Assembly: GCA_037127255.1 (NCBI GenBank)
Contig: JBANSL010000002.1
Span: 4,694,001-4,758,000, forward strand
Reading direction: 5' to 3'
DNA: 64,000 nucleotides
DNA from: Persicaria tinctoria
Lineage: Eukaryota; Streptophyta; Magnoliopsida; Caryophyllales; Polygonaceae
The notes below the pieces were generated by a model that did not search any database, was not told the origin of the DNA, and saw only the letters and a program-made list of their open reading frames with translations. The position numbers were made by a program, and so were the translations under genes. This document shows positions 35,543-48,825 of this stretch, piece after piece (position 1 is the stretch's first letter; each line of letters starts with the position of its first letter).

Positions 35543-37696
35543 AATAACTTGAGATCCGTTGGTCCAATCGGGCCGTTTGATGACTCCTGGGAAAGCTAAC
35601 TTCGATAACTACGACTTTACTGGGGAGGTTTTCAGAGAATTCCTCCTCTAAAAAGACAAAAAAACCATTTTTCCCAAGCTTAAATTTGGGCAAATTTTCG
35701 GCTTTTTTCAAAGGGGTTAGTACACGAAAAAATATGAAAATCTCAAAAAATGAAAAATCCAAAATACTTTGCACTAGGCAAGGTGGGATGCTGTTAAGGA
35801 CATCCGTCCACAAAACTCCCGCCCGGGATGTCCAAATGGGCCCGGAATTAAGGTAATGTCCCTCTGAACAGCCGTTGCGGACACATGCTCGGTATTTTTT
35901 GAATAACTTGAGATCCGTTGGTCCAATCGGGCCGTTTGATGACTCCTGGGAAAGCTAACTTCGATAACTACGACTTTACTAGGGAGGTTTTCAGAGAATT
36001 CCTCCTCTAAAAAGACAAAAAAACCATTTTTCCCAAGCTTAAATTTGGGCAAATTTTCGGCTTTTTTCAAAGGGGTTAGTACACGAAAAAATATGAAAAT
36101 CTCAAAAAATGAAAAATCCAAAATACTTTGCACTAGGCAAGGTGGGATGCTGTTAAGGACATCCGTCCACAAAACTCCCGTCCGGGATGTCCAAATGGGC
36201 CCGGAATTAAGGTAATGTCCCTCTGAACAGCCGTTGCGGACACATGCTCGGTATTTTTTGAATAACTTGAGATCCGTTGGTCCAATCGGGCCGTTTGATG
36301 ACTCCTGGGAAAGCTAACTTCGATAGCTACGACTTTACTAAGGAGGTTTTCAGAGAATTCCTCCTCTAAAAGAGCCAAAAAACCATTTTTCCAAGGCTTA
36401 AACTTGGGCAAATTTTCGGCTATTTTCAAAGGGGTTAGTACACGAAAAAATATGAAAATCTCAAAAAATGAAAAATCCAAAATACTTTGCACTAGGCAAG
36501 GTGGGATGCTGTTAAGGACATCCGTCCACAAAACTCCCGCCCGGAATGTCCAAATGGGCCCGGAATAAAGGTAATGTCCCTCTGAACAGCCGTTGCGGAC
36601 ACATGCTCGGTATTTTTTGAATAACTTGAGATCCGTTGGTCCAATCGGGCCGTTTGATGACTCCTGGGAAAGCTAACTTCGATAACTACGACTTTACTAG
36701 GGAGGTTTTCAGAGAATTCCTCCTCTAAAAAGACAAAAAAACCATTTTTCCCAAGCTTAAATTTGGGCAAATTTTCGGCTTTTTTCAAAGGGGTTAGTAC
36801 ACGAAAAAATATGAAAATCTCAAAAAATGAAAAATCCAAAATACTTTGCACTAGGCAAGGTGGGATGCTGTTAAGGACATCCGTCCACAAAACTCCCGTC
36901 CGGGATGTCCAAATGGGCCCGGAATTAAGGTAATGTCCCTCTGAACAGCCGTTGCGGACACATGCTCGGTATTTTTTGAATAACTTGAGATCCGTTGGTC
37001 CAATCGGGCCGTTTGATGACTCCTGGGAAAGCTAACTTCGATAACTACGACTTTACTAGGGAGGTTTTCAGAGAATTCCTCCTCTAAAAAGACAAAAAAA
37101 CCATTTTTCCCAAGCTTAAATTTGGGCAAATTTTCGGCTTTTTTCAAAGGGGTTAGTACACGAAAAAATATGAAAATCTCAAAAAATGAAAAATCCAAAA
37201 TACTTTGCACTAGGCAAGGTGGGATGCTGTTAAGGACATCCGTCCACAAAACTCCCGCCCGGGATGTCCAAATGGGCCCGGAATTAAGGTAATGTCCCTC
37301 TGAACACCCGTTGCGGACACATGCTCGGTATTTTTTGAATAACTTGAGATCCGTTGGTCCAATCGGGCCGTTTGATGACTCCTGGGAAAGCTAACTTCGA
37401 TAACTACGACTTTACTAGGGAGGTTTTCAGAGAATTCCTCCTCTAAAAAGACAAAAAAACCATTTTTCCCAAGCTTAAATTTGGGCAAATTTTCGGCTTT
37501 TTTCAAAGGGGTTAGTACACGAAAAAATATGAAAATCTCAAAAAATGAAAAATCCAAAATACTTTGCACTAGGCAAGGTGGGATGCTGTTAAGGACATCC
37601 GTCCACAAAACTCCCGCCCGGGATGTCCAAATGGGCCCGGAATTAAGGTAATGTCCCTCTGAACAGCCGTTGCGGACACATGCTCGGTATTTTTTG
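35543..37696. repeat. 6-monomer HOR, copy 2 (M100-M105), 2154 bp
   Basis: The markers actggggagg (35622) and actaaggagg (36341) lie 2154 bp after copy 1. The fifth monomer has gaacaccc as in copy 1, but the sixth has gaacagcc, so the copies differ at their right ends. Confidence 0.9.
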
Positions 37697-38773
37697 AATA
37701 ACTTGAGATCCGTTGGTCCAATCGGGCCGTTTGATGACTCCTGGGAAAGCTAACTTCGATAACTACGACTTTACTAGGGAGGTTTTCAGAGAATTCCTCC
37801 TCTAAAAAGACAAAAAAACCATTTTTCCCAAGCTTAAATTTGGGCAAATTTTCGGCTTTTTTCAAAGGGGTTAGTACACGAAAAAATATGAAAATCTCAA
37901 AAAATGAAAAATCCAAAATACTTTGCACTAGGCAAGGTGGGATGCTGTTAAGGACATCCGTCCACAAAACTCCCGTCCGGGATGTCCAAATGGGCCCGGA
38001 ATTAAGGTAATGTCCCTCTGAACAGCCGTTGCGGACACATGCTCGGTATTTTTTGAATAACTTGAGATCCGTTGGTCCAATCGGGCCGTTTGATGACTCC
38101 TGGGAAAGCTAACTTCGATAGCTACGACTTTACTAGGGAGGTTTTCAGAGAATTCCTCCTCTAAAAGAGCCAAAAAACCATTTTTCCAAGGCTTAAACTT
38201 GGGCAAATTTTCGGCTATTTTCAAAGGGGTTAGTACACGAAAAAATATGAAAATCTCAAAAAATGAAAAATCCAAAATACTTTGCACTAGGCAAGGTGGG
38301 ATGCTGTTAAGGACATCCGTCCACAAAACTCCCGCCCGGAATGTCCAAATGGGCCCGGAATAAAGGTAATGTCCCTCTGAACAGCCGTTGCGGACACATG
38401 CTCGGTATTTTTTGAATAACTTGAGATCCGTTGGTCCAATCGGGCCGTTTGATGACTCCTGGGAAAGCTAACTTCGATAACTACGACTTTACTAGGGAGG
38501 TTTTCAGAGAATTCCTCCTCTAAAAAGACAAAAAAACCATTTTTCCCAAGCTTAAATTTGGGCAAATTTTCGGCTTTTTTCAAAGGGGTTAGTACACGAA
38601 AAAATATGAAAATCTCAAAAAATGAAAAATCCAAAATACTTTGCACTAGGCAAGGTGGGATGCTGTTAAGGACATCCGTCCACAAAACTCCCGTCCGGGA
38701 TGTCCAAATGGGCCCGGAATTAAGGTAATGTCCCTCTGAACAGCCGTTGCGGACACATGCTCGGTATTTTTTG
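37697..38773. repeat. M106-M108 between two 6-monomer blocks
   Basis: Three monomers: B, A (38056), B. They have no rare marker of their own and cannot be placed in either neighbouring HOR with confidence. Confidence 0.75.
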
Positions 38774-40927
38774 AATAACTTGAGATCCGTTGGTCCAATC
38801 GGGCCGTTTGATGACTCCTGGGAAAGCTAACTTCGATAGCTACGACTTTACTAGGGAGGTTTTCAGAGAATTCCTCCTCTAAAAGAGCCAAAAAACCATT
38901 TTTCCAAGGCTTAAACTTGGGCAAATTTTCGGCTATTTTCAAAGGGGTTAGTACACGAAAAAATATGAAAATCTCAAAAAATGAAAAATCCAAAATACTT
39001 TGCACTAGGCAAGGTGGGATGCTGTTAAGGACATCCGTCCACAAAACTCCCGCCCGGAATGTCCAAATGGGCCCGGAATAAAGGTAATGTCCCTCTGAAC
39101 AGCCGTTGCGGACACATGCTCGGTATTTTTTGAATAACTTGAGATCCGTTGGTCCAATCGGGCCGTTTGATGACTCCTGGGAAAGCTAACTTCGATAACT
39201 ACGACTTTACTAGGGAGGTTTTCAGAGAATTCCTCCTCTAAAAAGACAAAAAAACCATTTTTCCCAAGCTTAAATTTGGGCAAATTTTCGGCTTTTTTCA
39301 AAGGGGTTAGTACACGAAAAAATATGAAAATCTCAAAAAATGAAAAATCCAAAATACTTTGCACTAGGCAAGGTGGGATGCTGTTAAGGACATCCGTCCA
39401 CAAAACTCCCGTCCGGGATGTCCAAATGGGCCCGGAATTAAGGTAATGTCCCTCTGAACAGCCGTTGCGGACACATGCTCGGTATTTTTTGAATAACTTG
39501 AGATCCGTTGGTCCAATCGGGCCGTTTGATGACTCCTGGGAAAGCTAACTTCGATAACTACGACTTTACTAGGGAGGTTTTCAGAGAATTCCTCCTCTAA
39601 AAAGACAAAAAAACCATTTTTCCCAAGCTTAAATTTGGGCAAATTTTCGGCTTTTTTCAAAGGGGTTAGTACACGAAAAAATATGAAAATCTCAAAAAAT
39701 GAAAAATCCAAAATACTTTGCACTAGGCAAGGTGGGATGCTGTTAAGGACATCCGTCCACAAAACTCCCGCCCGGGATGTCCAAATGGGCCCGGAATTAA
39801 GGTAATGTCCCTCTGAACACCCGTTGCGGACACATGCTCGGTATTTTTTGAATAACTTGAGATCCGTTGGTCCAATCGGGCCGTTTGATGACTCCTGGGA
39901 AAGCTAACTTCGATAGCTACGACTTTACTAGGGAGGTTTTCAGAGAATTCCTCCTCTAAAAAGACAAAAAAACCATTTTTCCCAAGCTTAAATTTGGGCA
40001 AATTTTCGGCTTTTTTCAAAGGGGTTAGTACACGAAAAAATATGAAAATCTCAAAAAATGAAAAATCCAAAATACTTTGCACTAGGCAAGGTGGGATGCT
40101 GTTAAGGACATCCGTCCACAAAACTCCCGCCCGGGATGTCCAAATGGGCCCGGAATTAAGGTAATGTCCCTCTGAACAGCCGTTGCGGACACATGCTCGG
40201 TATTTTTTGAATAACTTGAGATCCGTTGGTCCAATCGGGCCGTTTGATGACTCCTGGGAAAGCTAACTTCGATAACTACGACTTTACTAGGGAGGTTTTC
40301 AGAGAATTCCTCCTCTAAAAAGACAAAAAAACCATTTTTCCCAAGCTTAAATTTGGGCAAATTTTCGGCTTTTTTCAAAGGGGTTAGTACACGAAAAAAT
40401 ATGAAAATCTCAAAAAATGAAAAATCCAAAATACTTTGCACTAGGCAAGGTGGGATGCTGTTAAGGACATCCGTCCACAAAACTCCCATCCGGGATGTCC
40501 AAATGGGCCCGGAATTAAGGTAATGTCCCTCTGAACAGCCGTTGCGGACACATGCTCGGTATTTTTTGAATAACTTGAGATCCGTTGGTCCAATCGGGCC
40601 GTTTGATGACTCCTGGGAAAGCTAACTTCGATAGCTACGACTTTACTAGGGAGGTTTTCAGAGAATTCCTCCTCTAAAAAGACAAAAAAACCATTTTTCC
40701 AAGGCTTAAACTTGGGCAAATTTTCGGCTTTTTTCAAAGGGGTTAGTACACGAAAAAATATGAAAATCTCAAAAAATGAAAAATCCAAAATACTTTGCAC
40801 TAGGCAAGGTGGGATGCTGTTAAGGACATCCGTCCACAAAACTCCCGTCCGGGATGTCCAAATGGGCCCGGAATTAAGGTAATGTCCCTCTGAACAGCCG
40901 TTGCGGACACATGCTCGGTATTTTTTG
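38774..40927. repeat. Second 6-monomer HOR, copy 1 (M109-M114)
   Basis: The order is A, B, B with gaacaccc, B-like with gatagctacg (M112, 39851), B with cccatccggg (G to A at 40488), and a patchwork monomer. That last one (M114, 40569-40927) has A-like gatagctacg and ccaaggcttaaacttggg but B-like aaaaagaca and cttttttc. The cccatccggg marker and the patchwork monomer both recur at +2154. Confidence 0.9.
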
Positions 40928-43081
40928 AATAACTTGAGATCCGTTGGTCCAATCGGGCCGTTTGATGACTCCTGGGAAAGCTAACTTCGATAGCTACGAC
41001 TTTACTAGGGAGGTTTTCAGAGAATTCCTCCTCTAAAAGAGCCAAAAAACCATTTTTCCAAGGCTTAAACTTGGGCAAATTTTCGGCTATTTTCAAAGGG
41101 GTTAGTACACGAAAAAATATGAAAATCTCAAAAAATGAAAAATCCAAAATACTTTGCACTAGGCAAGGTGGGATGCTGTTAAGGACATCCGTCCACAAAA
41201 CTCCCGCCCGGAATGTCCAAATGGGCCCGGAATAAAGGTAATGTCCCTCTGAACAGCCGTTGCGGACACATGCTCGGTATTTTTTGAATAACTTGAGATC
41301 CGTTGGTCCAATCGGGCCGTTTGATGACTCCTGGGAAAGCTAACTTCGATAACTACGACTTTACTAGGGAGGTTTTCAGAGAATTCCTCCTCTAAAAAGA
41401 CAAAAAAACCATTTTTCCCAAGCTTAAATTTGGGCAAATTTTCGGCTTTTTTCAAAGGGGTTAGTACACGAAAAAATATGAAAATCTCAAAAAATGAAAA
41501 ATCCAAAATACTTTGCACTAGGCAAGGTGGGATGCTGTTAAGGACATCCGTCCACAAAACTCCCGTCCGGGATGTCCAAATGGGCCCGGAATTAAGGTAA
41601 TGTCCCTCTGAACAGCCGTTGCGGACACATGCTCGGTATTTTTTGAATAACTTGAGATCCGTTGGTCCAATCGGGCCGTTTGATGACTCCTGGGAAAGCT
41701 AACTTCGATAACTACGACTTTACTAGGGAGGTTTTCAGAGAATTCCTCCTCTAAAAAGACAAAAAAACCATTTTTCCCAAGCTTAAATTTGGGCAAATTT
41801 TCGGCTTTTTTCAAAGGGGTTAGTACACGAAAAAATATGAAAATCTCAAAAAATGAAAAATCCAAAATACTTTGCACTAGGCAAGGTGGGATGCTGTTAA
41901 GGACATCCGTCCACAAAACTCCCGCCCGGGATGTCCAAATGGGCCCGGAATTAAGGTAATGTCCCTCTGAACACCCGTTGCGGACACATGCTCGGTATTT
42001 TTTGAATAACTTGAGATCCGTTGGTCCAATCGGGCCGTTTGATGACTCCTGGGAAAGCTAACTTCGATAACTACGACTTTACTAGGGAGGTTTTCAGAGA
42101 ATTCCTCCTCTAAAAAGACAAAAAAACCATTTTTCCCAAGCTTAAATTTGGGCAAATTTTCGGCTTTTTTCAAAGGGGTTAGTACACGAAAAAATATGAA
42201 AATCTCAAAAAATGAAAAATCCAAAATACTTTGCACTAGGCAAGGTGGGATGCTGTTAAGGACATCCGTCCACAAAACTCCCGCCCGGGATGTCCAAATG
42301 GGCCCGGAATTAAGGTAATGTCCCTCTGAACACCCGTTGCGGACACATGCTCGGTATTTTTTGAATAACTTGAGATCCGTTGGTCCAATCGGGCCGTTTG
42401 ATGACTCCTGGGAAAGCTAACTTCGATAACTACGACTTTACTGGGGAGGTTTTCAGAGAATTCCTCCTCTAAAAAGACAAAAAAACCATTTTTCCCAAGC
42501 TTAAATTTGGGCAAATTTTCGGCTTTTTTCAAAGGGGTTAGTACACGAAAAAATATGAAAATCTCAAAAAATGAAAAATCCAAAATACTTTGCACTAGGC
42601 AAGGTGGGATGCTGTTAAGGACATCCGTCCACAAAACTCCCATCCGGGATGTCCAAATGGGCCCGGAATTAAGGTAATGTCCCTCTGAACAGCCGTTGCG
42701 GACACATGCTCGGTATTTTTTGAATAACTTGAGATCCGTTGGTCCAATCGGGCCGTTTGATGACTCCTGGGAAAGCTAACTTCGATAGCTACGACTTTAC
42801 TAGGGAGGTTTTCAGAGAATTCCTCCTCTAAAAAGACAAAAAAACCATTTTTCCAAGGCTTAAACTTGGGCAAATTTTCGGCTTTTTTCAAAGGGGTTAG
42901 TACACGAAAAAATATGAAAATCTCAAAAAATGAAAAATCCAAAATACTTTGCACTAGGCAAGGTGGGATGCTGTTAAGGACATCCGTCCACAAAACTCCC
43001 GTCCGGGATGTCCAAATGGGCCCGGAATTAAGGTAATGTCCCTCTGAACAGCCGTTGCGGACACATGCTCGGTATTTTTTG
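40928..43081. repeat. Second 6-monomer HOR, copy 2 (M115-M120)
   Basis: The cccatccggg marker is at 42642, exactly 2154 after copy 1, and the patchwork monomer returns as M120 (42723-43081). The fourth monomer has gaacaccc, unlike copy 1, and the fifth carries actggggagg at 42443, a marker shared with the first 6-monomer HOR. This copy is thus itself a mosaic. Confidence 0.9.
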
Positions 43082-45235
43082 AATAACTTGAGATCCGTTG
43101 GTCCAATCGGGCCGTTTGATGACTCCTGGGAAAGCTAACTTCGATAGCTACGACTTTACTAGGGAGGTTTTCAGAGAATTCCTCCTCTAAAAGAGCCAAA
43201 AAACCATTTTTCCAAGGCTTAAACTTGGGCAAATTTTCGGCTATTTTCAAAGGGGTTAGTACACGAAAAAATATGAAAATCTCAAAAAATGAAAAATCCA
43301 AAATACTTTGCACTAGGCAAGGTGGGATGCTGTTAAGGACATCCGTCCACAAAACTCCCGCCCGGAATGTCCAAATGGGCCCGGAATAAAGGTAATGTCC
43401 CTCTGAACAGCCGTTGCGGACACATGCTCGGTATTTTTTGAATAACTTGAGATCCGTTGGTCCAATCGGGCCGTTTGATGACTCCTGGGAAAGCTAACTT
43501 CGATAACTACGACTTTACTAGGGAGGTTTTCAGAGAATTCCTCCTCTAAAAAGACAAAAAAACCATTTTTCCCAAGCTTAAATTTGGGCAAATTTTCGGC
43601 TTTTTTCAAAGGGGTTAGTACACGAAAAAATATGAAAATCTCAAAAAATGAAAAATCCAAAATACTTTGCACTAGGCAAGGTGGGATGCTGTTAAGGACA
43701 TCCGTCCACAAAACTCCCGTCCGGGATGTCCAAATGGGCCCGGAATTAAGGTAATGTCCCTCTGAACAGCCGTTGCGGACACATGCTCGGTATTTTTTGA
43801 ATAACTTGAGATCCGTTGGTCCAATCGGGCCGTTTGATGACTCCTGGGAAAGCTAACTTCGATAACTACGACTTTACTAGGGAGGTTTTCAGAGAATTCC
43901 TCCTCTAAAAAGACAAAAAAACCATTTTTCCCAAGCTTAAATTTGGGCAAATTTTCGGCTTTTTTCAAAGGGGTTAGTACACGAAAAAATATGAAAATCT
44001 CAAAAAATGAAAAATCCAAAATACTTTGCACTAGGCAAGGTGGGATGCTGTTAAGGACATCCGTCCACAAAACTCCCGCCCGGGATGTCCAAATGGGCCC
44101 GGAATTAAGGTAATGTCCCTCTGAACACCCGTTGCGGACACATGCTCGGTATTTTTTGAATAACTTGAGATCCGTTGGTCCAATCGGGCCGTTTGATGAC
44201 TCCTGGGAAAGCTAACTTCGATAACTACGACTTTACTAGGGAGGTTTTCAGAGAATTCCTCCTCTAAAAAGACAAAAAAACCATTTTTCCCAAGCTTAAA
44301 TTTGGGCAAATTTTCGGCTTTTTTCAAAGGGGTTAGTACACGAAAAAATATGAAAATCTCAAAAAATGAAAAATCCAAAATACTTTGCACTAGGCAAGGT
44401 GGGATGCTGTTAAGGACATCCGTCCACAAAACTCCCGCCCGGGATGTCCAAATGGGCCCGGAATTAAGGTAATGTCCCTCTGAACAGCCGTTGCGGACAC
44501 ATGCTCGGTATTTTTTGAATAACTTGAGATCCGTTGGTCCAATCGGGCCGTTTGATGACTCCTGGGAAAGCTAACTTCGATAACTACGACTTTACTAGGG
44601 AGGTTTTCAGAGAATTCCTCCTCTAAAAAGACAAAAAAACCATTTTTCCCAAGCTTAAATTTGGGCAAATTTTCGGCTTTTTTCAAAGGGGTTAGTATAC
44701 GAAAAAATATGAAAATCTCAAAAAATGAAAAATCCAAAATACTTTGCACTAGGCAAGGTGGGATGCTGTTAAGGACATCCGTCCACAAAACTCCCATCCG
44801 GGATGTCCAAATGGGCCCGGAATTAAGGTAATGTCCCTCTGAACAGCCGTTGCGGACACATGCTCGGTATTTTTTGAATAACTTGAGATCCGTTGGTCCA
44901 ATCGGGCCGTTTGATGACTCCTGGGAAAGCTAACTTCGATAGCTACGACTTTACTAGGGAGGTTTTCAGAGAATTCCTCCTCTAAAAGAGCCAAAAAACC
45001 ATTTTTCCAAGGCTTAAACTTGGGCAAATTTTCGGCTATTTTCAAAGGGGTTAGTACACGAAAAAATATGAAAATCTCAAAAAATGAAAAATCCAAAATA
45101 CTTTGCACTAGGCAAGGTGGGATGCTGTTAAGGACATCCGTCCACAAAACTCCCGCCCGGAATGTCCAAATGGGCCCGGAATAAAGGTAATGTCCCTCTG
45201 AACAGCCGTTGCGGACACATGCTCGGTATTTTTTG
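43082..45235. repeat. Second 6-monomer HOR, copy 3 (M121-M126)
   Basis: The cccatccggg marker is at 44796. The last monomer is a full A (44877), not the patchwork form of copies 1 and 2. The fifth monomer has a private gtatacga. Either the patchwork monomer arose from this A state by conversion, or the reverse. Confidence 0.88.
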
Positions 45236-48200
45236 AATAACTTGAGATCCGTTGGTCCAATCGGGCCGTTTGATGACTCCTGGGAAAGCTAACTTCGATA
45301 ACTACGACTTTACTAGGGAGGTTTTCAGAGAATTCCTCCTCTAAAAAGACAAAAAAACCATTTTTCCCAAGCTTAAATTTGGGCAAATTTTCGGCTTTTT
45401 TCAAAGGGGTTAGTACACGAAAAAATATGAAAATCTCAAAAAATGAAAAATCCAAAATACTTTGCACTAGGCAAGGTGGGATGCTGTTAAGGACATCCGT
45501 CCACAAAACTCCCGCCCGGGATGTCCAAATGGGCCCGGAATTAAGGTAATGTCCCTCTGAACAGCCGTTGCGGACACATGCTCGGTATTTTTTGAATAAC
45601 TTGAGATCCGTTGGTCCAATCGGGCCGTTTGATGACTCCTGGGAAAGCTAACTTCGATAACTACGACTTTACTAGGGAGGTTTTCAGAGAATTCCTCCTC
45701 TAAAAAGACAAAAAAACCATTTTTCCCAAGCTTAAATTTGGGCAAATTTTCGGCTTTTTTCAAAGGGGTTAGTACACGAAAAAATATGAAAATCTCAAAA
45801 AATGAAAAATCCAAAATACTTTGCACTAGGCAAGGTGGGATGCTGTTAAGGACATCCGTCCACAAAACTCCCGTCCGGGATGTCCAAATGGGCCCGGAAT
45901 TAAGGTAATGTCCCTCTGAACAGCCGTTGCGGACACATGCTCGGTATTTTTTGAATAACTTGAGATCCGTTGGTCCAATCGGGCCGTTTGATGACTCCTG
46001 GGAAAGCTAACTTCGATAACTACGACTTTACTAGGGAGGTTTTCAGAGAATTCCTCCTCTAAAAAGACAAAAAAACCATTTTTCCCAAGCTTAAATTTGG
46101 GCAAATTTTCGGCTTTTTTCAAAGGGGTTAGTACACGAAAAAATATGAAAATCTCAAAAAATGAAAAATCCAAAATACTTTGCACTAGGCAAGGTGGGAT
46201 GCTGTTAAGGACATCCGTCCACAAAACTCCCGCCCGGGATGTCCAAATGGGCCCGGAATTAAGGTAATGTCCCTCTGAACAGCCGTTGCAGACACATGCT
46301 CGGTATTTTTTGAATAACTTGAGATCCGTTGGTCCAATCGGGCCGTTTGATGACTCCTGGGAAAGCTAACTTCGATAACTACGACTTTACTAGGGAGGTT
46401 TTCAGAGAATTCCTCCTCTAAAAAGACAAAAAAACCATTTTTCCCAAGCTTAAATTTGGGCAAATTTTCGGCTTTTTTCAAAGGGGTTAGTACACGAAAA
46501 AATATGAAAATCTCAAAAAATGAAAAATCCAAAATACTTTGCACTAGGCAAGGTGGGATGCTGTTAAGGACATCCGTCCACAAAACTCCCGCCCGGGATG
46601 TCCAAATGGGCCCGGAATTAAGGTAATGTCCCTCTGAACAGCCGTTGCGGACACATGCTCGGTATTGTTTGAATAACTTGAGATCCGTTGGTCCAATCGG
46701 GCCGTTTGATGACTCCTGGGAAAGCTAACTTCGATAACTACGACTTTACTAGGGAGGTTTTCAGAGAATTCCTCCTCTAAAAAGACAAAAAAACCATTTT
46801 TCCCAAGCTTAAATTTGGGCAAATTTTCGGCTTTTTTCAAAGGGGTTAGTACACGAAAAAATATGAAAATCTCAAAAAATGAAAAATCCAAAATACTTTG
46901 CACTAGGCAAGGTGGGATGCTGTTAAGGACATCCGTCCACAAAACTCCCGTCCGGGATGTCCAAATGGGCCCGGAATTAAGGTAATGTCCCTCTGAACAG
47001 CCGTTGCGGACACATGCTCGGTATTTTTTGAATAACTTGAGATCCGTTGGTCCAATCGGGCCGTTTGATGACTCCTGGGAAAGCTAACTTCGATAGCTAC
47101 GACTTTACTAGGGAGGTTTTCAGAGAATTCCTCCTCTAAAAGAGCCCTAAAACCATTTTTCCAAGGCTTAAACTTGGGCAAATTTTCGGCTATTTTCAAA
47201 GGGGTTAGTACACGAAAAAATATGAAAATCTCAAAAAATGAAAAATCCAAAATACTTTGCACTAGGCAAGGTGGGATGCTGTTAAGGACATCCGTCCACA
47301 AAACTCCCGCCCGGAATGTCCAAATGGGCCCGGAATAAAGGTAATGTCCCTCTGAACAGCCGTTGCGGACACATGCTCGGTATTTTTTGAATAACTTGAG
47401 ATCCGTTGGTCCAATCGGGCCGTTTGATGACTCCTGGGAAAGCTAACTTCGATAACTACGACTTTACTAGGGAGGTTTTCAGAGAATTCCTCCTCTAAAA
47501 AGACAAAAAAACCATTTTTCCCAAGCTTAAATTTGGGCAAATTTTCGGCTTTTTTCAAAGGGGTTAGTACACGAAAAAATATGAAAATCTCAAAAAATGA
47601 AAAATCCAAAATACTTTGCACTAGGCAAGGTGGGATGCTGTTAAGGACATCCGTCCACAAAACTCCCGTCCGGGATGTCCAAATGGGCCCGGAATTAAGG
47701 TAATGTCCCTCTGAACAGCCGTTGCGGACACATGCTCGGTATTTTTTGAATAACTTGAGATCCGTTGGTCCAATCGGGCCGTTTGATGACTCCTGGGAAA
47801 GCTAACTTCGATAACTACGACTTTACTAGGGAGGTTTTCAGAGAATTCCTCCTCTAAAAAGACAAAAAAACCATTTTTCCCAAGCTTAAATTTGGGCAAA
47901 TTTTCGGCTTTTTTCAAAGGGGTTAGTACACGAAAAAATATGAAAATCTCAAAAAATGAAAAATCCAAAATACTTTGCACTAGGCAAGGTGGGATGCTGT
48001 TAAGGACATCCGTCCACAAAACTCCCGCCCGGGATGTCCAAATGGGCCCGGAATTAAGGTAATGTCCCTCTGAACACCCGTTGCGGACACATGCTCGGTA
48101 TTTTTTGAATAACTTGAGATCCGTTGGTCCAATCGGGCCGTTTGATGACTCCTGGGAAAGCTAACTTCGATAACTACGACTTTACTGGGGAGGTTTTCAG

Positions 48201-48825
48201 AGAATTCCTCCTCTAAAAAGACAAAAAAACCATTTTTCCCAAGCTTAAATTTGGGCAAATTTTCGGCTTTTTTCAAAGGGGTTAGTACACGAAAAAATAT
48301 GAAAATCTCAAAAAATGAAAAATCCAAAATACTTTGCACTAGGCAAGGTGGGATGCTGTTAAGGACATCCGTCCACAAAACTCCCGCCCGGGATGTCCAA
48401 ATGGGCCCGGAATTAAGGTAATGTCCCTCTGAACAGCCGTTGCGGACACATGCTCGGTATTTTTTGAATAACTTGAGATCCGTTGGTCCAATCGGGCCGT
48501 TTGATGACTCCTGGGAAAGCTAACTTCGATAACTACGACTTTACTAGGGAGGTTTTCAGAGAATTCCTCCTCTAAAAAGACAAAAAAACCATTTTTCCCA
48601 AGCTTAAATTTGGGCAAATTTTCGGCTTTTTTCAAAGGGGTTAGTACACGAAAAAATATGAAAATCTCAAAAAATGAAAAATCCAAAATACTTTGCACTA
48701 GGCAAGGTGGGATGCTGTTAAGGACATCCGTCCACAAAACTCCCGTCCGGGATGTCCAAATGGGCCCGGAATTAAGGTAATGTCCCTCTGAACAGCCGTT
48801 GCGGACACATGCTCGGTATTTTTTG
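45236..48825. repeat. B-rich segment M127-M136
   Basis: Five B monomers in a row (M127-M131) without an A, then A at 47031, then four B monomers. Private changes include ttgcagacac at 46289, ggtattgttt at 46667 and an adjacent double change AA to CT at 47147-47148 in the A monomer. M135 (48108) has actggggagg at 48187 and M134 has gaacaccc. Confidence 0.85.
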
